Assembly: GCA_947647505.1 (NCBI GenBank)
Contig: CANSKO010000008.1
Location: 1-64,000 of the forward strand
From: an uncultured Roseburia sp.
Lineage (GTDB): Bacteria; Bacillota; Clostridia; Lachnospirales; Lachnospiraceae
Direction of reading: 5' to 3'
Length of the DNA stretch: 64,000 nucleotides
Each line of letters begins with the position of its first letter. Position 1 is the first letter of the stretch. The notes below the pieces were generated by a model. It made no database searches and had not been told where the DNA came from. It saw only the letters and a program-made list of their open reading frames with translations. The position numbers and the translations under genes were made by a program. This document shows, in pieces, positions 9,634 through 18,105 of this stretch.

Positions 9634-11188
9634 CAGAATCAAAGAAACGTTTGACAGCATACATGCGGAGGAAGCGTTAAAAACAACAACAAAGGCATTT
9701 CTTACCGACCAGACCAACCATTACCGGTCAAAAAAAGCATCCTGCGCCTGGCGCATGCTTCCCATCCTGGCCTGTTTTTTGTTTTTGCTGATCGGATTGG
9801 GCGGACACCGGCTTTATTTTACAAAAACGTCCATTATCAGCATTGACATTAATCCATCGCTGGAGCTTTACGTCAACCGCTTTGATAAGGTGATTTCCGT
9901 CCGATCTTACAACGACGACGGACAAAAGCTGGCAAAACATCTGGACGTACAATTTATGGATTACCCGCGTGCAATTGAGCAAATCCTGCAAACAAAGCGC
10001 ATCACAGCCTGTCTGGATGCAGACGAGCTGCTGTTTATCTCCGTGACCGGGCAAAATGAACAGAAAAACGACGAGATGCTCGCAGCGATTGAAACCTGCA
10101 TGCACGGCAAAAACCATGTATGCCGTTCTGCGGGCAATTTTGACGAAGCGAAAAAAGCGCATGAGGCCGGATTGTCCGTTGGAAAATACCGGGCGTTTCT
10201 GGAGCTGCAAAACGTGCGGCCGGATATTACGGCAGAAGAGGTCAAAGGGCTTTGCATGCGGCAGATACAGGAGCTGATCGAACGCCCGACCGAGGACGTT
10301 CCTTCCGGAAGCGACGCTGCATGTAACGGAACCGGACACAGCCACGGTCACGGTCATGGCGCAGACAACTGCCGCAGCCAGGCGTCTGACGAGGCGCTTT
10401 CCAAAAAGCCTCAAATCAAAGAGATGGACTGGTCCGACTATTTTGGAGGCTTAAACGGAGCCGCTGTCATTTATGACGCTTCCAACGAACAATATCTGAT
10501 TTACAATAAAGACCTGGCCACTACGCGCAGATCCCCATGCTCCACCTTTAAAATCATTTCATCACTGATCGCCTTAGAGCATGGCGTCCTCGTACCGGAA
10601 GCGTCCACGCGGACATGGAGCAAAGAGACGTTCTGGAATGAAAACTGGAACCGTGACACCGACTTCTACCAGGCGTTCCGTGATTCGTGCGTCTGGTATT
10701 TCCGGGAGCTGATCGATGAAACGGGAAAAGACGCCATCCAAAAAGAGCTGGACCGCCTTTCCTATGGCAACTGCGACATATCCGACTGGGAAGGACGGCA
10801 AAACACCAATAACAGCAACCGGGCGCTGACCGGATTCTGGATTGAATCGTCGCTGCTCATTTCCCCAAAAGAGCAGGCCGAAGTCATGGAACGTATTTTC
10901 GGAGACGATTCCGTTTATTCCGGACAGACCCTTGACGCTTTAAAACAGGCGATGCTTGTAACCGAATCGAACGCCGCCGCTTTTCTCATCTATGGAAAAA
11001 CCGGCATGGGAAAAGCAAACGGCGTACTGGTTGACGCATGGTTTACCGGATTTTCTGAAAGCGCGGACGGCAATCTCTGTTTTTGCGTCTATCTCGGCAA
11101 ATCCGACGAAGAAGCTGCGTCCAGCGCAACGGCAAAGGAGATTGCGATCCGGATTTTATCTGACCTGAACGCACAGATTCCCCGGTAA
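9626..11188 (+). CDS. RsgI-like membrane anti-sigma protein fused to an extracellular BlaR1-sensor / class D beta-lactamase-like domain
   Basis: Short cytosolic N-terminus, TM MLPILACFLFLLIGLGG, RsgI-like IISIDINPSLELYVNRFDKVISVRSYNDDG, His-rich linker GHSHGHGHG, then MDWSDYFGGLNGAAVIYDASNEQYLIYNKD...SPCSTFKI (SxxK), DSCVWYF (SxV), LSYGN (YGN), WFTGF, YGKTGMG (KTG). ATG 9626 overlaps the sigma gene. Confidence 0.88.
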   Translation: MHNRIKETFDSIHAEEALKTTTKAFLTDQTNHYRSKKASCAWRMLPILACFLFLLIGLGGHRLYFTKTSIISIDINPSLELYVNRFDKVISVRSYNDDGQKLAKHLDVQFMDYPRAIEQILQTKRITACLDADELLFISVTGQNEQKNDEMLAAIETCMHGKNHVCRSAGNFDEAKKAHEAGLSVGKYRAFLELQNVRPDITAEEVKGLCMRQIQELIERPTEDVPSGSDAACNGTGHSHGHGHGADNCRSQASDEALSKKPQIKEMDWSDYFGGLNGAAVIYDASNEQYLIYNKDLATTRRSPCSTFKIISSLIALEHGVLVPEASTRTWSKETFWNENWNRDTDFYQAFRDSCVWYFRELIDETGKDAIQKELDRLSYGNCDISDWEGRQNTNNSNRALTGFWIESSLLISPKEQAEVMERIFGDDSVYSGQTLDALKQAMLVTESNAAAFLIYGKTGMGKANGVLVDAWFTGFSESADGNLCFCVYLGKSDEEAASSATAKEIAIRILSDLNAQIPR

Positions 11189-11200
11189 ACGAACGGCTTA

Positions 11201-11530
11201 TTCCGATTCCTTCACGATTGCCTGCTCTGTATATTTCCGCCCCATATCGTGTTGGATCTTTCGATGCTCCACCGATTCAAACAGGCTCGCAGACAATTCC
11301 AATCTTTTTATCCGGATACACCCGCACGGCGTCTCCCGTCTGAAACGCTTCCCTGAAACGAATCTGTGCCTTTGGCTCTTTGATTTTTGAAATTTTTCCT
11401 GGCCCTCCGTCGGATCGGCGCCGGAGCCAGGCTCGTCTAAAACGACAAAGCTTTCTTCATTCGCTTCCCGCAGCACATGCAGCACACGTTTCATATGCGC
11501 GGAAAACGTGAAATAACATAAATACCCGTC
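11201..11530 (-). pseudogene. Decayed mutS2-like fragment
   Basis: Minus strand: CYFTFSAHMKRVLHVLREANEESFVVLDEPGSGADPTEGQ (MutS2 Walker B region), then in another frame GKISKIKEPKAQIRFREAFQTGDAVRVYPDKKIGIVCEPV*, then shifted back ASLFESVEHRKIQHDMGRKY. Confidence 0.7.
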
Positions 11531-11584
11531 TCAAGGCAGCACGAACAGACGGCATCCCTCCGCATACATACGTCCGGCAAAAAA

Positions 11585-11613
11585 TTTACAAAGGCGGCGG
11601 GGTCTGCTACAAT
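11585..11613 (+). promoter_or_regulatory. Sigma-A type promoter for the RR/HK operon
   Basis: TTTACA (11585-11590), 17-nt spacer, TACAAT (11608-11613), 31 nt before the ATG at 11644. Confidence 0.6.
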
Positions 11614-11643
11614 GAAAAAAAATCAAATGGAGCAGATGCGAAC

Positions 11644-12360
11644 ATGAATACGATCCTGTTACTGGAAGACGAAGAAAACTTACGGCACGGCATATGTTTC
11701 AAGCTGGAAAAAGAAGGCTACCGCGTGATTGCGACGCAGACAATACAGGAAGCAAAACAGGCGCTCTTACACGAAGACGTCCGGCTCATTTTATGTGACA
11801 TTCTCTTAAACGGCGAGAGCGGCCTTACATTCTGCCGCTATGTCCGAAACGAGCTGCGGCGCGATCTGGAATTCATATTTCTGACGGCAATGGATCAGGA
11901 AATCGACATTGTAATGGGCTATGAAACAGGCGCGGACGACTATATCACAAAGCCGTTCCACCTTTCTGTTCTGATGTCCAAAGTAAACGCCGTCTTCTGG
12001 CGCCTGGAACGCAGACGATTGCGGCAGGACGCCGGCGATACGCCTGTGATAAAATCCGGCCCGCTGCTCTGCTACCCCGGTGAAATGCAGCTTGTCACAC
12101 AGCAGGGAAAGGTATCGCTGACGCGAAACGAATACCTGCTTTTGCAGCTGTTTTTCAACCATCCCGGACAAATCCTCTCAAAAGGACAGATCCTCTCGCA
12201 GCTGTTTGACGCAGACGGCGACTTTGCAGATGAAAACACCGTCGCCGTCAACATCAGACGACTGCGGGAAAAAATCGGAGACGACGCCAAAAAACGCATC
12301 ATCAAAAACATCCGGGGCATGGGCTATGTATGGGACCTGGAGGTGGAGAAGCTGCAATGA
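11644..12360 (+). CDS. OmpR-family response regulator
   Basis: ILLLEDEENLRHGI, LILCDILLNGESG, TKPFHLSVL, wHTH VNIRRLREKIG...IKNIRGMGYVWDLE. Confidence 0.94.
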   Translation: MNTILLLEDEENLRHGICFKLEKEGYRVIATQTIQEAKQALLHEDVRLILCDILLNGESGLTFCRYVRNELRRDLEFIFLTAMDQEIDIVMGYETGADDYITKPFHLSVLMSKVNAVFWRLERRRLRQDAGDTPVIKSGPLLCYPGEMQLVTQQGKVSLTRNEYLLLQLFFNHPGQILSKGQILSQLFDADGDFADENTVAVNIRRLREKIGDDAKKRIIKNIRGMGYVWDLEVEKLQ

Positions 12361-13568
12361 AAAAATACATCCTTTCTATGCTCGCCGCCGGCATTATCCT
12401 GACCGCGCTTTTCGACCTCTTTTTGCTGCGCGAATGCAGACAAAGCTATGCCGATGCCAAATATGCCATTGCCGCCATTGCAAAAACAAAAGAAACCGGC
12501 CCGTCGGCCGTCCGGTGGTTAAAAGAATTTCCCGACGCATCCGCACAGGCTTTTGGAAAAGAGCTGCTTGCGTTCTACGGTTACGACGCCAAAACGCCGA
12601 CGATCTGGGATACGCAGTACAAAACGACCCGAAACAAAATCCTTGCCGCTTCCGCCGCGTTTGGCCTTCTGCTGCTTTTCGTTCCGCTCTCTGTCCTGCT
12701 CTTCTATGAAAAGCAACGCAGCAAACAGCTTCTGGCGCTGGAACAGACGCTTGGCAGGCTCCAGGACGCAGACGCAACAGAAGCAGACGTTCCCATTCCC
12801 GTATGCGACGATCGGTTATACGACCGCATCCATTCTCTGAAAGAACAGCTGCTTGGCGCCCGCGGGCAGATGGAACAGGAGCAGGAACGCACAAAAGCTT
12901 TGATTACCGATATTTCCCATCAGCTGAAAACGCCGGTAAGCGCGTTAAAAACCAGTCTGGAGCTTTTACTGGAAGAACCTCTGACGCCAGAAGAAAGGCT
13001 GGATTTTTCAAGACGCTGCATGCGGCAGGTTGCAGGCCTGGAAAATCTGACAAAAGCCCTCGTCAACGTCTCGCGCATGGAAAAGGGCATGATTACGCTT
13101 CACGTAAAGCCGGCCGGCATACAGCAGACGCTGCGCTCCTCCGTCAGCCGCCTCTATGTCATTGCCGCCAGAAAGCAGATTGCAATTGAGCTATCCGAAG
13201 ACTCTCTGGAAGAAGACCTTCCCGTGCTGCACGATGCAAAATGGACGGAAGAGGTCTTTGTAAATCTTCTCGAAAATGCCATCAAATACAGCGGCGCGCA
13301 TACAACCATTTCCATTCGAACCAGACGCCTCGTGCAAAACCTTCGCATTGATGTTACAGACGAAGGCGCTGGCATTCCAAAATCAGAATATCATAAGATT
13401 TTCCAACGGTTTTACCGGGGCGCGCATGCGGCGGACACAGAAGGCTCCGGCGTGGGCCTGTATCTGGCCAGAGAACTGATCGAACGGCAAAACGGCATTC
13501 TCTACGTGCATTCCAGAACGGACGGCAAAACAGGATGCGTCTTTTCCGTACAGCTTCCGCTTGCATAA
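12357..13568 (+). CDS. Sensor histidine kinase
   Basis: H-box ITDISHQLKTPVSALKTSLELL, N-box NLLENAIKYSG, GSGVGLYLARELIERQNG; start at MKKYILSML overlapping RR by ATGA. Confidence 0.94.
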   Translation: MKKYILSMLAAGIILTALFDLFLLRECRQSYADAKYAIAAIAKTKETGPSAVRWLKEFPDASAQAFGKELLAFYGYDAKTPTIWDTQYKTTRNKILAASAAFGLLLLFVPLSVLLFYEKQRSKQLLALEQTLGRLQDADATEADVPIPVCDDRLYDRIHSLKEQLLGARGQMEQEQERTKALITDISHQLKTPVSALKTSLELLLEEPLTPEERLDFSRRCMRQVAGLENLTKALVNVSRMEKGMITLHVKPAGIQQTLRSSVSRLYVIAARKQIAIELSEDSLEEDLPVLHDAKWTEEVFVNLLENAIKYSGAHTTISIRTRRLVQNLRIDVTDEGAGIPKSEYHKIFQRFYRGAHAADTEGSGVGLYLARELIERQNGILYVHSRTDGKTGCVFSVQLPLA

Positions 13569-13579
13569 CCGGCAGAATC

Positions 13580-13595
13580 CTTACAAAACCGTAAG
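13580..13595. promoter_or_regulatory. Candidate response-regulator operator upstream of ABC genes
   Basis: Inverted repeat CTTAC-aaaacc-GTAAG ~45 nt upstream of a TATACT -10-like box (13639-13644) that lacks a good -35. Confidence 0.35.
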
Positions 13596-13673
13596 CATTC
13601 TTTTTTGCAGATGAAAGCGGGCGGTAAGACTTCCCTGTTATACTGAAGGCATCACAAAAAAGGGAGGCAGTTC

Positions 13674-14342
13674 ATGCAAGCTATCGTACAAACCAATGAT
13701 TTATGCAAATACTACGGAACGGGAGAAAATATGGTGAAAGCCGCAGACCATATCAACATCGCCATCGAAAAAGGCGAATTCGTTGCCATCGCAGGCAAAT
13801 CCGGCTCCGGAAAGTCTACGCTTCTGCACCTTCTGGGCGGTCTGGATCATCCCACAGGCGGAACCGTCCGCATCGGCCAGACATCCATCTTTTCTTTAAA
13901 AGAAGCGGAGCTTGCCGCATTTCGCAGAAGAAAAATCGGCTTTATTTTTCAATCCTATAATCTGATCTCTTCCATTGACGTTCTGGAAAACATCCTTCTT
14001 CCCATCGGCCTTGACGGAAAAAAAGCCGACGCCGCCTTTCTGGAAGACATCATAGAAAGCCTGTCTTTAAAAGATCGAACGCACAGCATGCCAAATACGC
14101 TGTCCGGCGGCCAGCAGCAGAGAGTCGCCATCGCAAGAGCGCTTGCCGCCAAACCGGACATTCTGCTGGCCGACGAGCCTACCGGAAATCTCGACACGAA
14201 AACCGGCATGGAGGTCATGCACCTTTTAAAGACCTCGATCCGAAAATACGGGCAGACGCTTGTGATGATTACGCACGATGAAGAACTGGCTCAGATGGCC
14301 GACCGCGTTCTTTTGATCGAAGACGGAAGGGTGGTGTCTTAA
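13674..14342 (+). CDS. ABC transporter ATP-binding protein (MacB/BceA type)
   Basis: Walker A GKSGSGKSTLLHLLGGLD, LSGGQQQRVAIARAL, LLADEPTGNLD. Confidence 0.95.
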   Translation: MQAIVQTNDLCKYYGTGENMVKAADHINIAIEKGEFVAIAGKSGSGKSTLLHLLGGLDHPTGGTVRIGQTSIFSLKEAELAAFRRRKIGFIFQSYNLISSIDVLENILLPIGLDGKKADAAFLEDIIESLSLKDRTHSMPNTLSGGQQQRVAIARALAAKPDILLADEPTGNLDTKTGMEVMHLLKTSIRKYGQTLVMITHDEELAQMADRVLLIEDGRVVS

Positions 14343-16739
14343 GTGAAGCTCACGCGAAAACTGGCGATAAGCGGCATAAAGGCCCAAAAAACCAGAAGCG
14401 TTCTGACAGCCGCCGCCATCTTTTTTACGACCGTTTTGATCACCGTCATCTCATTTGGATGCAGGGCCATCCTTCAGGAACAAAAAAGCAACGCCGCCGA
14501 AATGTACGGCGAACAGTTTGGCACAATCGCAGCTCCTACCAGACAGCAAAAAGAAGACTTAAAGCTTCACGCCCGGTTTTATAATCTCGGTACGAAAACC
14601 TATGCAGCGAACGTCATCCTGAAAGGCTACGACGTCAACGCATATGCCATGGACGCCACCATGCAGATGCTTTCGCATTTTCGGCCCGAATCCGGAACGT
14701 ATCCGGAAAAAGAAAATGAAATTCTGGCCCAGCGGGAATTTTTCAAAGCGCAGGGATACGAAAATCCAGGCGTCGGGGACGCTGTCACGCTGACCATCCG
14801 CATCAATGGCGCAGGCGAACAGCTGCAGAAAGAATTTGTCATTTCCGGCTTTCTGTCCTCTTCGAAAAGCAATGATCTGGCGAAGCAATACAGCGTATAC
14901 GTCTCACTTCCCTTCCTGGACGCTTATCTGAAAGACGAAGAAGCACGCGCTGCATCGCTTGGATTTCAGGTATCGAATGAAACAAATTTAAACGCAGAGG
15001 AGCTGAAAAAGGACATTCTGCAAATGACGGCGGCCCTCGGCATAAAGGAAAAGCAGGTCAGCATCAACACGCCTTACTTAATGCTTGCGTTTGACCCGGG
15101 CATGGAAATTCTTCTGCCCGCCCTGTGCATCCTCCTTACGATCCTGATTGTATCCTCGCTCGTTATTTATAATATTTTCCATGTGGCTATCATCCAGAGA
15201 ATCCGGGAATACGGCCGCTTAAAAGCGCTTGGCGCAGACAGACGGCAGCTGCGGCAAATCCTCCTTACGGAAGCGCTGGCTTTGTCCGCTGTCAGCATTC
15301 CCTCCGGCATCCTCTCCGGCGTTTTGATTTTAAAAGCCGCCTTTTACGCGCTGTCTCAAAAAAACAGCTCCGTCTTTTCCCTGCCGCTTGCCGTCTTTGT
15401 CGTCTTTTTTACGCTGCTTTCCGTCCTGCTTTCGATACGAAAGCCCATGAAGACAGCGGCCAAAATCTCTCCGGTGGAGGCCATTCGTTATGAGGACAAA
15501 AAAAGCGGTCGCCGCCGGAAAGCAAAAAATCGCATCACCGTTTTCAGCCTGACGATGTCAAACCTTGCGCTGCACAAAAAAAGGACGCTGACAACGATTT
15601 TTACTATGGGGCTCTCCTGCGTCCTTTTCGTCGTAATCGCAAATGTGGCGGGCAACATGGACGCTGACCGGCAGGCAAGAGAAAATCTGGAATACGGCAG
15701 ATTTCGAATAGAAATCGACGGCGCGCTCAACGATCAGACGTATCCGGAGCATAATCTGTATGAGATTCAGAAAACAAAGATTCTGGGAAGCGATTTCATC
15801 CGCCGCGTTCGGTCCATTCCCGGCGTCACCGACATACGAACGCGCAAAATCGCAGAAGCGTATATCACAAACCCCAACACGGGAAAAAGCGCTTATGACG
15901 CCATCGCCATCGTAAACGAAGAGGAATTCAACTGGCTTAAGAAAAACGCCGAACGCGGCGTCGTAGACTATGACAATACGGCCGCGCAAAACGGCGTCCT
16001 TTACATGTGGGATCATTTTCTGGACGAAGAATACCGCATCGGCGATACGTTTCAGTGCGAAATTTTGGACGGAGACAGGCGCGTTCCGTTTCAGGGCCCC
16101 ATACTTGGCAGCTGCGGCCATTCCAACGACGCAGTATACACCATGACGGAAGCGACGTTTCAATCACTTGGCATACAGGAAGACATGACTTCCATTGTCT
16201 TTATCGACTGCGAAAAAGACGCAGAGGCTTCCGTAAAAGCTGCTCTCACGGATCTGGAAGCATCTATGGAGCATCTTTCACTGACCTGTTACGACGATAC
16301 GCTTGCTCTGATCGACCTGCAAATCCGTTTTACAAAAAATGCCTGTTATACGTTCCTGATCATTCTGGCCGCCATCGGTTTTATGAATATGGCCAATACC
16401 ATGATTACCAATATCGTTACCCGAAAACGGGAATTTGGCATTCTGCAGGCGCTTGGCATGAGCAACCGGCAATTCAACTGCATGCTGCAGCTGGAAGGCC
16501 TGCTGTTTACGGCAGGAACGCTTTTCATTTCCCTGCTGCCCGGCAACCTTTTAGGCTACGCCGCGTTTTGCTTCTGTAAAAAGGAGGGCTTTATCGGCTT
16601 GTTTTCCTATCGCCTTCCCGTTTTTGAACTGCTCTGCTTTACCTTCGCCATTATCGGGCTACAGGCCGCGCTTGCGTTTCTGCTTAGCCGCAATGTGAAA
16701 AAAGAGGCTTTGGTAGATCGGATTCGTTATCATGAATAA
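14343..16739 (+). CDS. FtsX-like ABC transporter permease (BceB-like size)
   Basis: GTG start; 798 aa with two FtsX-like regions (IIQRIREYGRLKALGADRRQLRQIL; ITNIVTRKREFGILQALGMSNRQF). Confidence 0.9.
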   Translation: MKLTRKLAISGIKAQKTRSVLTAAAIFFTTVLITVISFGCRAILQEQKSNAAEMYGEQFGTIAAPTRQQKEDLKLHARFYNLGTKTYAANVILKGYDVNAYAMDATMQMLSHFRPESGTYPEKENEILAQREFFKAQGYENPGVGDAVTLTIRINGAGEQLQKEFVISGFLSSSKSNDLAKQYSVYVSLPFLDAYLKDEEARAASLGFQVSNETNLNAEELKKDILQMTAALGIKEKQVSINTPYLMLAFDPGMEILLPALCILLTILIVSSLVIYNIFHVAIIQRIREYGRLKALGADRRQLRQILLTEALALSAVSIPSGILSGVLILKAAFYALSQKNSSVFSLPLAVFVVFFTLLSVLLSIRKPMKTAAKISPVEAIRYEDKKSGRRRKAKNRITVFSLTMSNLALHKKRTLTTIFTMGLSCVLFVVIANVAGNMDADRQARENLEYGRFRIEIDGALNDQTYPEHNLYEIQKTKILGSDFIRRVRSIPGVTDIRTRKIAEAYITNPNTGKSAYDAIAIVNEEEFNWLKKNAERGVVDYDNTAAQNGVLYMWDHFLDEEYRIGDTFQCEILDGDRRVPFQGPILGSCGHSNDAVYTMTEATFQSLGIQEDMTSIVFIDCEKDAEASVKAALTDLEASMEHLSLTCYDDTLALIDLQIRFTKNACYTFLIILAAIGFMNMANTMITNIVTRKREFGILQALGMSNRQFNCMLQLEGLLFTAGTLFISLLPGNLLGYAAFCFCKKEGFIGLFSYRLPVFELLCFTFAIIGLQAALAFLLSRNVKKEALVDRIRYHE

Positions 16740-16846
16740 CAAAGGCGGACTTTGAAGAAATTACAGCAATCCTCTTGAAGAAACAGAAAAACTGTCCGAT
16801 ATACAGAATAGGAGTTTTATTATAAAAAAGACAAGGAGGTTTGGGG

Positions 16847-17749
16847 ATGAAGATTTTGCAGCAAAACAGAAGCTTTTTCTTCGGAAACGCTCCCTTTGGA
16901 GCAAAGGACATGGACGTCAGAGAGCGGATTGCACAGAAAAAATCTCTGTATCAAAAAGAAGCAAAGCGCGTCGTCTCTACGGCGGACAGGGGAGAGCGGC
17001 GCATTGACAAAGCCATCAACGAACACAGAGAACAGTTTCGCCATCTTATGAAGGAAAATGAACGACTGCTTTCCGCCTGTCAGGAATACAGCCAGAAAAT
17101 GGATCAGGCAAAAGCATATTACGAAATTGAAGACGACAGCCAGGAAGAGAAGGACCTGGAACTTCTTAAGAAAGCGCACGATGATATCGCCAGTTTAACA
17201 GAGGAAGAGCAAAATCGTTACGACCAGATCAAAGACCATCTGACGGATTACCAGAAATTTTCCATGGATTGTTATAAAGTCTATGCCGGTCATAAGAAAG
17301 CGTTTGACGACAATAGGAAACAGCTGATTGTAGAATCCGCAAAGGTTCGTATTTTTGGCATCGAACGGCTGAAGGAACACGCTATGACAGACGCTGTCGC
17401 GGCCAAAGAAGAGATGTTGGAATCCGCTTCCAGAGAATGGAAGGGCATGCTGACAGATGCGGCTTTGGATCAGCTTGACGAGACCACAGAATCCATCCGA
17501 CAGGATGCCGCAGAGCGGGAAGAAAAGAAAGAAGAAGCAGAGGAACGCACGGAAGCGGCAAAGGACAAGGCGACGGAAGCGCAGGCCATTGCGGAAGAAA
17601 TTCATGCGAAGGTAGAGGAGATGTCGGAAAAAGTAACGAACAGCGACCAGATCATGCAGGACGTCCGGCAAATGGCGCTCAACGTGCTACAGGCGCAAAA
17701 GCTTCTGGAGGAAGAATTAAAAGGTCTGATCATTAATCTGGACACATGA
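16847..17749 (+). CDS. Coiled-coil protein of unknown function
   Basis: Good RBS AAGGAGG before ATG 16847; Glu/Lys/Gln-rich helices throughout; no recognisable enzymatic motif. Confidence 0.75.
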   Translation: MKILQQNRSFFFGNAPFGAKDMDVRERIAQKKSLYQKEAKRVVSTADRGERRIDKAINEHREQFRHLMKENERLLSACQEYSQKMDQAKAYYEIEDDSQEEKDLELLKKAHDDIASLTEEEQNRYDQIKDHLTDYQKFSMDCYKVYAGHKKAFDDNRKQLIVESAKVRIFGIERLKEHAMTDAVAAKEEMLESASREWKGMLTDAALDQLDETTESIRQDAAEREEKKEEAEERTEAAKDKATEAQAIAEEIHAKVEEMSEKVTNSDQIMQDVRQMALNVLQAQKLLEEELKGLIINLDT

Positions 17750-18075
17750 AAAAAAGAGCATTGCTTATTTTCTCTGCGCTTCTGCTGCTCATCGGATGCG
17801 GCCAGGAAAAGACACAGTCCTATTTTACCGGAACGATTTCAGAGATTACCGACGATACGTATCTTGTCATCCCGGATGATGGAGAAGCGATCAAAGACGA
17901 CGGCGATGTCATTTTCGTCCCCAAAGAAACCATATCGCCCGAACAGCCGGATCTTTCGACGGGCGAACGCGTTCGCGTCGTTTACAAAGACGCAGAGCAG
18001 ACCGGAGACGGCGTCACACTGGATATCGTCTATTGCATCTACAAAGAATCCGAACTGAATTCCACAGGAGAATAG
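17746..18075 (+). CDS. Small lipoprotein of unknown function
   Basis: MKKRALLIFSALLLLIGCGQ lipobox; overlaps upstream stop (ATGA). Confidence 0.8.
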   Translation: MKKRALLIFSALLLLIGCGQEKTQSYFTGTISEITDDTYLVIPDDGEAIKDDGDVIFVPKETISPEQPDLSTGERVRVVYKDAEQTGDGVTLDIVYCIYKESELNSTGE

Positions 18076-18105
18076 CCGGACACACAGCTATTCTCCTGTT
18101 TTTTT
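18065..18105 (+). terminator. Rho-independent terminator
   Basis: CAGGAGAATAG (18065-18075) ... CTATTCTCCTG (18088-18098) followed by a T run. Confidence 0.85.

Noticed and set aside
9626-11188. Calling this gene simply a class D beta-lactamase
   Set aside because: TM anchor, RsgI-like segment and adjacent overlapping sigma gene point to a signalling protein; hydrolysis cannot be excluded from sequence.
11198-11494. 98-aa ORF as an intact gene
   Set aside because: Contains MutS2 pieces in alternating frames with missing regions; treated as pseudogene.
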